NCBI GenBank assembly: GCA_030158725.1
Contig: JAOASJ010000034.1
Coordinates: 1-64,000, forward strand
Direction: 5' to 3'
Length of the DNA: 64,000 nt
Origin: Bacteroidia bacterium
GTDB taxonomy: Bacteria; Bacteroidota; Bacteroidia; NS11-12g; UBA955
The notes beneath the pieces were generated by a model, which was not told where the DNA came from, did not search any database, and saw only the letters and a list, made by a program, of their open reading frames with translations. Shown one piece after another: positions 1-8,711 of this stretch (position 1 is its first letter; every line of letters starts with the position of its first letter). Made by a program: the position numbers and the translations under genes.

Positions 1-1806
1 GCAGGCGTGCACAGATGGAAAATCTCTGGCTTGAACACCATATCTGAACAAAGTTTTGACATAAAATTAAAGCCGATATTGAATAATGGATTAAGGCTCA
101 ATTTATACGATGGTAAGAACCTTGACAATCTATTTCTAAAATCAAGCACCATATGTCAGCATATTTTAATTGACGATGCACCACATGAGGTAAATGATAG
201 CCTAGACTATTCAGGACAATTTTCAGGTTTAATGAAAATAGATAGCACTGGCCTTTATCAAACGAGTATATTGGCAAAAGGAGGCGTTAAAGTATGGATA
301 AATTCAGAACTCTTAATCAATGAGTGGAGTAATAGAAAAGAGCAAATCTTTTTAAGTAAGAAAATCGCATTAAAAACCGACACATTTTACCCTCTTAGAA
401 TTGAATTCATAGGAGGCCGATTAAATTTCAAGGTCCTAGAAAATGGTCTTTCAATAAAACCAATATATGTGGCCGATTCCTTAAGTACAAATAATGATTG
501 GGTTGATTTATTGGAGAACCTTCCAAAACATAAGAACCTTGAAAATCTCTATGGTTGGGGTATTAACCCACAGAAAAATGACAGCAATGCAAACGACTAT
601 TGGCTGGCTAGAACCAAAATTAAAACCTATTTGAAAGAAGACAATGACATTCTTTTACAGTATCAAAAAAACACAGGTACTGCATTTGTCGAAAGAAACT
701 TGAATACAGATTCAAAATGCAAAGGATCATGGTCATTGTTGGCAAAATTTAATTTCGAGCACAATTCACCGAACAATGGTGATTTAGGTTTTTATATTGA
801 TATAGTAGACGATGCCGAAAAAACAATTTGCAAGATAACAGAAGAGTTTATTTTTTCAAACAGCAATTTCCCGAGCCGTTACAGTATTAATTTAAATGGA
901 GAGGATGCTGTAAACGAAGAATATAAAAACTTATTCAAAACATTAAATTCAGCAAGCAAATATTTAATCAAGGTAGATAATGGAAAGGTCTTTTTTCAGG
1001 TTGGTGATTACATACCAATCTCTTGTCGTATTTATGACAGCACAGCAGATTGGGCTTCTCCAGGTAAAATAAGATTTAATTTTGTTGGTAATTCTAATAA
1101 TCTCAAAAGAGAAATAGATATAAGTGAATTAAGATTTAGTGGCACTAGTAAGCCAATATTATATACAATTTCAAAAGACACATCCTGCGAGAATAGCAGT
1201 AAATTGTTGGGAACTAGCAAGTCAAATTTCTACAAATGGAGTACTGGCGAAACCTCCCAAAACATTAAAGTAAACAAAACAGGAAAGTACTCAGTTAGTG
1301 CAAGTAAGGATAATATCTGCTTTGAAAAATCAGGTGCATTTTTTCAATATTTCCATGGGTTACCAACCCCTATTATCATTAGAAATGGGGATACTCTTAA
1401 ATCTAATTACAGCAAAGGAAATTCATGGTATTTTGAGAATAAGATAATTCTAGGCGAGAAACAGGATTTATTAAAAATCAATCAAAAAGGCACTTATCAG
1501 TTGATGACAATTGACAGCAATTCATGTATTGGCCAATCAGAAAAAATTGATGCCTATAGTCTTGATATTAATATTGAAAATTCTGACACCATAGTAATTT
1601 ACCCGAATCCAAATAAAGGTGTGATGAACTTTTTAAACCTTCCAAATGAATGTCAAAGTATAAAAATTTTCACAGCGAAAGGAGAATTAATACAAGAATA
1701 CAATTGTCAAGAGGCAATAGAGCTTAAAAATTTATCGAGTGGGATTTACAATATTGTTTTAATATCTATCAATAAGACTACTTCCAAAATCTTAATATTG
1801 AACTAA
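1..1806 (+). CDS. Secreted PA14-like protein with T9SS sorting tail (5' truncated)
   Basis: The reading frame is open to the window edge (first codons GCA GGC GTG), so the listed GTG start is only the edge and the N-terminus with its signal peptide is missing. Visible parts: residues about 20-140 look like a PA14-type carbohydrate-binding/adhesion fold (GLRLNLYDG at the start, then beta-rich sequence ending FYPLRIEF). A beta-sandwich-like middle follows. Next comes an Ig-like stretch with WSTGETSQNIKV, a pattern common in Bacteroidota surface proteins. The last ~75 residues form a type A T9SS C-terminal domain (YPNPNKGVMNF, then LSSGIYNIVL). Such tails direct export through the T9SS and are then removed. 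I infer a cell-surface or secreted protein that binds glycans or other surfaces. No catalytic domain is visible in the part present. Confidence 0.85.
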   Translation, partial: AGVHRWKISGLNTISEQSFDIKLKPILNNGLRLNLYDGKNLDNLFLKSSTICQHILIDDAPHEVNDSLDYSGQFSGLMKIDSTGLYQTSILAKGGVKVWINSELLINEWSNRKEQIFLSKKIALKTDTFYPLRIEFIGGRLNFKVLENGLSIKPIYVADSLSTNNDWVDLLENLPKHKNLENLYGWGINPQKNDSNANDYWLARTKIKTYLKEDNDILLQYQKNTGTAFVERNLNTDSKCKGSWSLLAKFNFEHNSPNNGDLGFYIDIVDDAEKTICKITEEFIFSNSNFPSRYSINLNGEDAVNEEYKNLFKTLNSASKYLIKVDNGKVFFQVGDYIPISCRIYDSTADWASPGKIRFNFVGNSNNLKREIDISELRFSGTSKPILYTISKDTSCENSSKLLGTSKSNFYKWSTGETSQNIKVNKTGKYSVSASKDNICFEKSGAFFQYFHGLPTPIIIRNGDTLKSNYSKGNSWYFENKIILGEKQDLLKINQKGTYQLMTIDSNSCIGQSEKIDAYSLDINIENSDTIVIYPNPNKGVMNFLNLPNECQSIKIFTAKGELIQEYNCQEAIELKNLSSGIYNIVLISINKTTSKILILN

Positions 1807-1898
1807 ATACGTAAAAAAGCATTTTACTTAACTTAGTTTAATAATTTTAAATCAATTACTTACACAAATTTAACCTTCCTTTATTTTCTGAAATAGTT

Positions 1899-1906
1899 TA
1901 GATTTG
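1899..1906 (+). promoter_or_regulatory. Possible Bacteroidota -7 element (TAGATTTG)
   Basis: TAGATTTG matches the phylum's TAnnTTTG -7 consensus exactly and lies just before the small ORF that follows. I see no clear TTG at the usual -33 distance. The call rests on the -7 match and position only. Confidence 0.4.
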
Positions 1907-1915
1907 CATCAAACT

Positions 1916-2200
1916 GTGCATCACAAATCGATAAAATATTTAAGTTATTTTATTTTGTTCTTATTTGTATTCAACATTATTCTGGCTTTGAATTCCATAA
2001 AGAATTCAAAAATAAAATACAGTTGTAATTCAGAAGAATCAGAAAATAAAAACTCTCGAGAAGAATTATTACTTAGCAAAATTCTTTTAAGTCATTCGGT
2101 TAAACTTTTTGTTTTTAACAATTCAAATATTTTTAGATCAAAGCCTTCAACGAAAATCATTGAGATTCCAGTTCCAGAGTTAATGCCACCTATTGCTTAA
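1916..2200 (+). CDS. Small hypothetical membrane-anchored or secreted protein
   Basis: I do not recognise a family. The protein is about 94 aa, with one hydrophobic N-terminal segment (LSYFILFLFVFNIILAL) after a short basic stretch, typical of a signal peptide or single anchor. A polar Ser/Glu/Asn-rich middle (SEESENKNSREE) follows, and the end is short and proline-rich. The frame has no ATG before its last few codons. The track's TTG at 1904 lies inside the putative -7 element, so I prefer the GTG at 1916, which would give an almost leaderless transcript. This makes the gene call itself uncertain. It stands alone between the T9SS protein and the methyltransferase. Confidence 0.4.
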   Translation: MHHKSIKYLSYFILFLFVFNIILALNSIKNSKIKYSCNSEESENKNSREELLLSKILLSHSVKLFVFNNSNIFRSKPSTKIIEIPVPELMPPIA

Positions 2201-2261
2201 TTCAATTCCAAAAATCAAAAAACAGCGAAAATTTAAATACAATCCAAAAAAATAAACCAAA

Positions 2262-3014
2262 ATGAATTCAATAAAAAGAAGAATTCCTCAAAATATTGAA
2301 ATACTGCGCGGCCAAACACAAAAAGGCGTAAATAAAATAATTCTAGAAGAACTATTGGAAAGATTTGATGAAAGTTCTCAAAAAAAGATACTTGATTTAC
2401 CTTGTGGTTATTTAGAATTCCTAAATTATGTGCATATTTTATATCCCAATTGGGAACTAGAAGGTGCTGATTTATATGCACCTCCTCACATTGACAATGT
2501 TCACTTTACACAAATGGATTTGAGTAAAGACTTTATTATACCAATAGACAAGAAATATGACATAATTACTTCTATTAGTGGAATAATGATGTTTGGCAAC
2601 ACTGAAAGTTTTCTAGTTAATTGTATCAATAGACTAAATTCTAAAGGCACATTGATCGTTACAAACGACAATCCTGCGACTATAAAAGACCGCTTATCAT
2701 ACTTGTTTTTGGGTCGTTTCCGAATTTTTGACCAGCTTTTCGAAGACCATGAAACCATGACTCAGTTGGTGTTAATTCAAGATTTGACTAGAATTTTAAG
2801 AAAGAACAACATTGAAATTGAAAAAATTACATATTCTTCGTTTTATTCAAAAGACTTATTGTTCCTTCCATTTGCACTTATCGTCTATCCTTTTCAAATG
2901 TTGTACTTATTAACCCGTAAAACGAGTTTTTCTAAGGCTTTAAAAGTTAGTAAATATAACTTTAAACAATTATTTGGAAGACACTACATAATAATTGGGC
3001 GAAAAAAAGATTAG
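2262..3014 (+). CDS. Class I SAM-dependent methyltransferase
   Basis: A 250-aa protein with a Rossmann-type methyltransferase core. Motif I is ILDLPCGYLEFL at about residue 43, the acidic end of strand 2 is in ELEGADLY, and a DIITSISGIMMF motif IV-like strand follows at about 100. A C-terminal hydrophobic stretch (LLFLPFALIVYPFQMLYLL) suggests membrane association. The methylated substrate cannot be read from the sequence. The neighbours (membrane acyltransferase and esterase) make a sugar or polysaccharide acceptor plausible, but that is inference. The ATG start follows an A-rich region without a strong Shine-Dalgarno, as is usual in this phylum. Confidence 0.8.
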   Translation: MNSIKRRIPQNIEILRGQTQKGVNKIILEELLERFDESSQKKILDLPCGYLEFLNYVHILYPNWELEGADLYAPPHIDNVHFTQMDLSKDFIIPIDKKYDIITSISGIMMFGNTESFLVNCINRLNSKGTLIVTNDNPATIKDRLSYLFLGRFRIFDQLFEDHETMTQLVLIQDLTRILRKNNIEIEKITYSSFYSKDLLFLPFALIVYPFQMLYLLTRKTSFSKALKVSKYNFKQLFGRHYIIIGRKKD

Positions 3015-3019
3015 TTTTG
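3012..3019 (+). promoter_or_regulatory. Possible -7 element (TAGTTTTG) before the acyltransferase
   Basis: TAGTTTTG fits TAnnTTTG and overlaps the stop codon of the methyltransferase, about 45 nt before the acyltransferase start. A TTG at 2995-2997 is closer than the usual -33 spacing. It could drive the acyltransferase/esterase pair separately. Confidence 0.35.
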
Positions 3020-3063
3020 CAGCCTATATTAAATCTCTTTAATCTCTTTCAATTACAACAACT

Positions 3064-4068
3064 TTGACACCTAAATTAGAACAGAATAGAGATGCATATT
3101 TTGACAACTTGAAATTTGTCTTAATTACTTTAATGGTCGTTGGCCATTTTGCTTTTGAAAACAGAAGCAATCTAGTCATGAATGGAATTTGTAATGCCAT
3201 ATATTCATTCCATATGCCTTTGTTTATTTTTATTTCAGGTTACTTTTCAAAATCAATAAAATCTCAAAGAACTTCAGATATAAGTAGTTTATTGGTTCCT
3301 TATCTTATTTTTGAATTCATACACTACATCTTTACAAAATCAACTGGCCTAGGTAAAGGACATTTACAATTCACTTACCCTACTTACCAAAATTGGTATT
3401 TGTTGTCTTTGTTTACATGGCGTTTAATAATACCATACTTCAAAGATTTCAATAAACCTTTTGCATTATTTTTGGTTGTAACATGTTCGATATTGTCAGG
3501 CTTTGTTCAGGACTTTAATGAATTCCTTGGATTATACCGTAGCATTTTCTTACTTCCATTTTTTATCATCGGATATTACTTCAATGACTTAAAAGGAGTT
3601 TTATTAAAATTGAAATCTTATAGATGGTTGTTTGCAATCGTCTTTAGTTTGTTGTTTGGTTTAATCGTTTGGTCTTCTACAACCAACGAGCTCATAGGTT
3701 TAAAACTATCATATGCCTTTATTCCCAACTTCGGCTATGGAGAAGAAATAGACAATTTGTTTTTAAGATCCTTCTCCTTGATTTTTTCATGTATAATGGG
3801 ATTTTTATTTCTGTTTTTCATCCCTAACAAAAGAACTTTTTACACCAAAATGGGTGCTAATACCATGACTGTTTATCTGATACATATTTTCTTTATTTGG
3901 ATATTTATGTACGTTTTCGGGAATGGAAACACTTTATGGTCATTGGTATTGGGGATATTGTTTTCAATTTCCTTGGCTATGGTTCTATCATCTTCTTTAA
4001 CAGAAAAAATATTCAGACCAATTACTTCACCTATTGAATTCTTGAAAAAAATCAATACTAAGAAATGA
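3064..4068 (+). CDS. Acyltransferase 3 family integral membrane protein
   Basis: A 334-aa polytopic protein with about ten hydrophobic segments and the family's N-terminal signature: RDAYFDNLKF followed by the conserved His in MVVGHF. This family (OatA/WecH-like, fucose 4-O-acetylase-like) transfers acyl groups, usually acetyl, across or at the membrane onto sugars or peptidoglycan. The start is TTG. A stop lies 24 nt upstream and no ATG precedes the conserved motif, so TTG (or less likely ATT) is forced. The stop overlaps the esterase start as ATGA, indicating translational coupling. The acceptor is not determinable. Confidence 0.85.
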   Translation: MTPKLEQNRDAYFDNLKFVLITLMVVGHFAFENRSNLVMNGICNAIYSFHMPLFIFISGYFSKSIKSQRTSDISSLLVPYLIFEFIHYIFTKSTGLGKGHLQFTYPTYQNWYLLSLFTWRLIIPYFKDFNKPFALFLVVTCSILSGFVQDFNEFLGLYRSIFLLPFFIIGYYFNDLKGVLLKLKSYRWLFAIVFSLLFGLIVWSSTTNELIGLKLSYAFIPNFGYGEEIDNLFLRSFSLIFSCIMGFLFLFFIPNKRTFYTKMGANTMTVYLIHIFFIWIFMYVFGNGNTLWSLVLGILFSISLAMVLSSSLTEKIFRPITSPIEFLKKINTKK

Positions 4069-5111
4069 AATTGATTTCTATTACAATTACGGTATTAACA
4101 ATAGTTTTAATTGTACAGTTATTTTATCTTTTTCAAAGTAAAGATGGAGGAAAAGTTATCAGGATAAACATTGAAGCAATTGCTTTAAAAGGAAATATAA
4201 TGAATGAACCTAGTCAAAGGTTTATCAGCATATATTTACCAAAAGGATATGAAAACTCAGCAATAGAATACCCCACAGTATATTTTTTACATGGCTTTAG
4301 GGGCAGTGACGAATTATTTAATTCCGACTTCAAAAAAGAGTTGGATGAAGCCATTGAAAAAAAACTAATTCCGCCTTTAATCTTCATTGCTCCGAATAGT
4401 TCAACTAAATTTGGTGGCAGTTTTTATACGAATTCTGATATAGCAGGAAAATGGGCTGATTATATTGCCCTTGACGTTGTTAAATACATAGACGAAAATT
4501 ACAGAACCATTAAGAATAGGAACAGTAGAATTATTTCTGGACATTCAATGGGTGGAAATGGGGCATTGAAAATTGCCATGCTTTTCCCAAATGTATTTGG
4601 ATCAGTCTATGCACTGAGTCCAAGCATTTTATATTGGTCTGAGGAACTTATATCAACACATGAAGCATTTATTAAAATAAGTGAAGCAAAAAACTTTAAA
4701 GAAATTGAGAGTGATTTATACGCTGCAGGTTTTCTTGCTATGGGAAGCACGTATAGTCCCAAGCTCAATTACCCCCCATTTTATTGCCAAATGCCCTTTT
4801 CAAAAATCAACAATAAAATGGTAATTGATTCATCTGTATATAATATTTGGGAAGCTCAATTTCCTCTGCAAATGATTAAATACAATATTGCATCTTTGAA
4901 AAGCTTAAATGGAATCGGATTTGATTGGGGTAATAATGATGAGTTTAAACATTTACCTGTAACCTGCAAACTACTAGATAAAGAATTAAGCAAATTCGGC
5001 ATTCTTCATAGTGCAATAGAATATGAAGGAAAGCACTCAGACAAATTAACTGGCAAAGAAAGTCGAATGATAAATGGACTTATCCCATTTATCAAAGAAA
5101 ATATTAAATAA
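4065..5111 (+). CDS. Membrane-anchored alpha/beta-hydrolase esterase (esterase D/feruloyl-esterase type)
   Basis: A 348-aa serine hydrolase of the putative-esterase (PF00756-like) group. An N-terminal segment (about residues 3-23) is a single membrane anchor or signal. The oxyanion region is VYFLHGF at about 72, the nucleophile elbow GHSMGG has Ser161, and the catalytic His is probably His324 in the C-terminal EGKHSDK. The acid is likely in the DWGNND region near 288, which is less certain. The start overlaps the acyltransferase stop (ATGA). The pair may add and remove acyl groups on the same surface glycan. This is inference from coupling; an esterase acting on an external substrate is equally possible. 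Confidence 0.8.
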   Translation: MKLISITITVLTIVLIVQLFYLFQSKDGGKVIRINIEAIALKGNIMNEPSQRFISIYLPKGYENSAIEYPTVYFLHGFRGSDELFNSDFKKELDEAIEKKLIPPLIFIAPNSSTKFGGSFYTNSDIAGKWADYIALDVVKYIDENYRTIKNRNSRIISGHSMGGNGALKIAMLFPNVFGSVYALSPSILYWSEELISTHEAFIKISEAKNFKEIESDLYAAGFLAMGSTYSPKLNYPPFYCQMPFSKINNKMVIDSSVYNIWEAQFPLQMIKYNIASLKSLNGIGFDWGNNDEFKHLPVTCKLLDKELSKFGILHSAIEYEGKHSDKLTGKESRMINGLIPFIKENIK

Positions 5112-5282
5112 TGATAATCAAGTTTTAAATAATAAAAGTTAAATTCGAGACATCACCTGACTGTAAACAGTTTATCAACATTATTTTAGGAAAATTATAT
5201 AAACCTTTGTAATATTGCGCATATGAATTAAACTTTATAAACTTTTTTCATAGAAACACACATTAACTAACACAAAACACAA

Positions 5283-6107
5283 ATGACAGAAAAAGAAAAG
5301 GCAAAATCTATGAGAATTGCCAAGTATGATGCTTACAAGTACATTTTAGTTTACCCTGAATACGAGCCAGGTATTGCAATTGTACGCTTAAACAGACCAG
5401 AAATTCACAATGCTTTATCTCTCGCATTAATGGAGGAATTGGGTGATGCATTAATAAATTTAGACAAAGACCCAGACGTTAAATCGGTTATAGTTACAGG
5501 AAATGACAAAGCATTTTCTGTGGGTGCAGATTTGAAAGAAGTATCGGTGAGTAAGACTATCGATTTATTAATCATAGACCAGTTTAGCATATGGGACGAA
5601 ATGGGAAGATTTAAAAAACCATTAATTGCTGCAGTTTCTGGTTGGGTAGTTGGTGGAGGATGTGAATTGGCTATGCTATGTGACATGGTAGTTGCATCAG
5701 ATACCGCGCAATTTGGTCAACCAGAAATCAAAAGAGGAATTGGGTCTGGAGCAGGTGGCACACAAAGACTGCCTCGTGCTGTTGGAAAGGCCAAAGCAAT
5801 GGAAACAATTTTGACAGGTGATTACATTGATGCAGAATATGCCTTTCAAATTGGTTTAATAAACCGTGTTTATCCAGTAGATCAGTATTTAGAAGGTGCA
5901 CTAAAAATCGCAAGAAAAATAAGTGAATTACCACCATTAGCTGTTCGACTTGCAAAAGAATCGGTTAATAAAGCGTTTAATTCTACCTTATCAGATGGAT
6001 TGACTTTTGAACGCAAAAACTATTATTTAACGTTTTCAACCGAAGATCAAAAAGAAGGTATCCGAGCGTTTTTGGAAAAAAGAAAACCTAATTATACCGG
6101 TCACTAA
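5283..6107 (+). CDS. Enoyl-CoA hydratase/isomerase family (crotonase) protein
   Basis: A 274-aa crotonase-fold enzyme. The CoA/oxyanion region is AFSVGADLKE (about 77-86), the second oxyanion strand is VVGGGCELA, and both catalytic glutamates of true hydratases are present (Glu128 in CELAM and Glu148 in GQPE, 20 residues apart as in rat crotonase). It therefore probably hydrates 2-enoyl-CoA in fatty-acid or amino-acid breakdown. The N-terminal ~25 residues extend beyond the usual start, but no better ATG is seen than 5283 (Met10 would be the alternative). The stop codon overlaps that of the convergent beta-barrel gene by 4 nt. Confidence 0.88.
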   Translation: MTEKEKAKSMRIAKYDAYKYILVYPEYEPGIAIVRLNRPEIHNALSLALMEELGDALINLDKDPDVKSVIVTGNDKAFSVGADLKEVSVSKTIDLLIIDQFSIWDEMGRFKKPLIAAVSGWVVGGGCELAMLCDMVVASDTAQFGQPEIKRGIGSGAGGTQRLPRAVGKAKAMETILTGDYIDAEYAFQIGLINRVYPVDQYLEGALKIARKISELPPLAVRLAKESVNKAFNSTLSDGLTFERKNYYLTFSTEDQKEGIRAFLEKRKPNYTGH

Positions 6108-6661
6108 CCCCCTTTAAAGGAGTTTATTTTCATTTTCATTCCTATAATCAACATAGGACCATTGTACTTTTGATATTGGCCATTGTCGAAGAAACCACCG
6201 GTCAAACCAATATCATATCCAATTTTCGCATCTATTATTAATTCTCGACGCAGATTAATCTGCCCACCCAAAGCTTGAAAAGTTGAAAGGTAGGTATGGT
6301 TTTGATTGTTGCTGTGGTCTAGACTAGGATTGAGGAGTACCGAAGGGGCAAAATAAACACCAAACTTATTTTTAAAAATGCCAACTTTAGGCATTAACAC
6401 AAAACTTAGGTAATCAGATTGAACTTGGCTTCCGCGTGTTCTTTGGCTATATATTAGATTCGTTTCTAAAGCGAAATTTTTCCCGAGTTGATAACCAATA
6501 GAAAATCCATAAACAGGTTGGAATGAAGTTGCTTGTATGCCAAGCTTGTTCATTCCAAGGTTGTATCCTATTTCTTGGGCTTGTAGTTTAACATTTGAGT
6601 TTAACAAAAATGATAGTAACAAGCAAAAAGCCAATATTTTAAAGTGGTATATTGATTTCAT
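6104..6661 (-). CDS. Outer-membrane beta-barrel protein (porin-like)
   Basis: I take the ATG at 6661 rather than the track's 6748, because it begins a good signal peptide (MKSIYHFKILAFCLLLSF ... LQAQ) and leaves a 185-aa protein. After the signal the sequence alternates polar and aromatic/hydrophobic residues, with paired strands such as VYGFSIGYQLGKNFALETNLIYS. This is typical of the small PF13568-like outer-membrane barrels of Bacteroidota. The barrel is short (probably eight strands). The start overlaps the end of ppk by 23 nt, so the two are likely cotranscribed. No specific transport role can be assigned. Confidence 0.75.
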   Translation of the reverse strand: MKSIYHFKILAFCLLLSFLLNSNVKLQAQEIGYNLGMNKLGIQATSFQPVYGFSIGYQLGKNFALETNLIYSQRTRGSQVQSDYLSFVLMPKVGIFKNKFGVYFAPSVLLNPSLDHSNNQNHTYLSTFQALGGQINLRRELIIDAKIGYDIGLTGGFFDNGQYQKYNGPMLIIGMKMKINSFKGG

Positions 6662-8711
6662 ATTTGTTTTTAAGATAATTATAAAATTCAACTTGGGAAC
6701 GAATTCTCGGTATGCCATTGGGTTTATATTCATTGATTTGATAAGCATCTAAAATTCTAGCTTTTGAATTATCTGACAGTTGGATATTTAGCATTTTTCG
6801 AATTTCATTCTTAATGTCGGGACTAATTACAGGAAAACAAATCTCTATCCTACTGTCTAAGTTCCTTGTCATCATATCTGCAGAACCCATATAAATACGT
6901 TCTCTTCCAGCATTCGCAAAAACATATACCCTTGCATGTTCCAAGAACTTATCGACTATACTAATTGCATGAATATTTTCACTCTTTCCTTTTATACCTG
7001 GAACTAGACAACAAATACCTCTAACGATTAAATCGATTCGAACACCAGCATTACTAGCTGCATATAATTTATCGATAATTTCCAAGTCAACAAGACTATT
7101 CATCTTCATTATTATATAGGCTTCTTTACCTGCCTTTTTATTAGAAATCTCGGCATCAATTAATCTTAGAAAAGTAGACCTTAAATTTATTGGTGAAACC
7201 AACAGCGCATTGAATTTGTATTTTTCAGGCTTGAAGTCTGCTATTAATTTGAACACTTTGGTTAGTTCGTCAGTTATCCTTTTATTGCTTGTTAGAACAG
7301 AGTGGTCGCAATAGAATTTTGCTGTTTCACCGTTGTAATTGCCAGTTCCAAGATGGGCATAGTTTTTCAAGCCAGATTTTTCCTTTCTAGTTATTAAACA
7401 CATTTTAGTGTGCACTTTGTAGCTAGGAATGGTAAACAAAACTGTGGCTCCCTCTTCTCTCAATTTATTGCTCCAATAAATATTGTGCTCTTCATCAAAT
7501 CTGGCTTTCAACTCCATCATTACTGTAACTTTTTTGCCATTTTTCACTGCATTGATTAAGGCATTGACCACATTTGAATTTTCTGCTACCCTATATAAAG
7601 TAATTTTTATACTGACAACATTGGGATCAATTGCAGCTTCTCTCAACAAGCGAATAATGTAACTGAAAGGTTGATAAGGATGGTTGATTAAAAAATCCTT
7701 ATTTCTCATGGCATTAAACAATGTTTTTGCCTTATCTAAATCTGGTATCGCTAAAGGCACTAGATTTTGGTATTTCAGATCGGTCTTCTTGATATCTGGG
7801 AATCCGATAAAATCGCGGAAGTTATGGTAGCGTTGACCAGGAATTAATTCATCCTTTGATAGTTTTAATTTTTGATTGATAAATTTAATAAAATCTTTAG
7901 GCATCTCTTGATCGTATATCAAACGAACAGGTTGGCCTTTTTTTCTCTGCTTAAGGGAATTTTTAATTGTATCTAAAATATCAACAGAAACATCGCTTTC
8001 TAAATCGATTTCAGCATCTCTGGTTAATTTGATGGTATAGGCTTCAAAAACATTGAATTCAAAACTAGAAAACACAACATCAAGATTGCATCTAATGACA
8101 TCATCAATAAACATCATATAGGTGTTGCCACCTTGTTTGGGCAATTGAAAAAACCTCTTCTTAACTTTAGTTGGTAGCGGTATCAGCGCATATTTCTTCT
8201 CTTTAGTAATGGTATTACTTAGTTTGCAAGCCAAATAAACCGTATTGTCTCTTAAAAAAGGAAAAGAACGTTTCTCATCTAAAATTAATGGGAAAATGGT
8301 GTTTATAATTTCATCTTTAAAATACTTTCTAACCTCTAATGTTTGCTGAATATTAATTTGCTTTTCATTTACAAAGTATACATTTTTACTTTTAAATTCA
8401 TCGAGCAATTGGTTGTATATATTGTTGAATTTGACTTGTTGTATAACAACTTTGTTGTAAATATCTTGAAGTGCTTCCTGAATTTCCTTTTTGTTAATGG
8501 AATTAGTTTTTGTGCTTTTAACTTGAAGCATCCTTTTGTTGGTCGCTACTCGGACGCGAAAAAACTCGTCTAGGTTAGAAGAAAAAATACCCAAAAACTT
8601 TAAACGCTCTAGTAAAGGCACATGGATATCATTTGCTTCTTGAAGCACACGGTCGTTAAAAGAGAGCCAACTTAACTCTCTGTTAATTGTTTTAATCTTT
8701 TTTCTTATCAT
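6639..8711 (-). CDS. ppk: Polyphosphate kinase 1
   Basis: A 690-aa protein of normal PPK1 length that makes inorganic polyphosphate from ATP. It begins RELSWLSFNDRVLQEA, the usual N-terminal PPK motif. The phosphohistidine is His434 in YKVHTKM and the second essential His is His453 in AHLGTGNYN, almost the same numbering as E. coli His435/His454. Substrate-contact regions such as ITLYRVA (about 370) and MELKARFDE (about 399) are present. It overlaps the EEP-family lipoprotein gene upstream (20 nt) and the barrel gene downstream (23 nt), giving a compact three-gene unit. Polyphosphate is tied to stress response and phosphate storage. Confidence 0.95.
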   Translation of the reverse strand: MIRKKIKTINRELSWLSFNDRVLQEANDIHVPLLERLKFLGIFSSNLDEFFRVRVATNKRMLQVKSTKTNSINKKEIQEALQDIYNKVVIQQVKFNNIYNQLLDEFKSKNVYFVNEKQINIQQTLEVRKYFKDEIINTIFPLILDEKRSFPFLRDNTVYLACKLSNTITKEKKYALIPLPTKVKKRFFQLPKQGGNTYMMFIDDVIRCNLDVVFSSFEFNVFEAYTIKLTRDAEIDLESDVSVDILDTIKNSLKQRKKGQPVRLIYDQEMPKDFIKFINQKLKLSKDELIPGQRYHNFRDFIGFPDIKKTDLKYQNLVPLAIPDLDKAKTLFNAMRNKDFLINHPYQPFSYIIRLLREAAIDPNVVSIKITLYRVAENSNVVNALINAVKNGKKVTVMMELKARFDEEHNIYWSNKLREEGATVLFTIPSYKVHTKMCLITRKEKSGLKNYAHLGTGNYNGETAKFYCDHSVLTSNKRITDELTKVFKLIADFKPEKYKFNALLVSPINLRSTFLRLIDAEISNKKAGKEAYIIMKMNSLVDLEIIDKLYAASNAGVRIDLIVRGICCLVPGIKGKSENIHAISIVDKFLEHARVYVFANAGRERIYMGSADMMTRNLDSRIEICFPVISPDIKNEIRKMLNIQLSDNSKARILDAYQINEYKPNGIPRIRSQVEFYNYLKNKYEINIPL

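Noticed and set aside
5210-5217. TAATATTG as a -7 element for the crotonase gene
   Set aside because: One mismatch to TAnnTTTG and no -33 TTG; too weak to list as a promoter.
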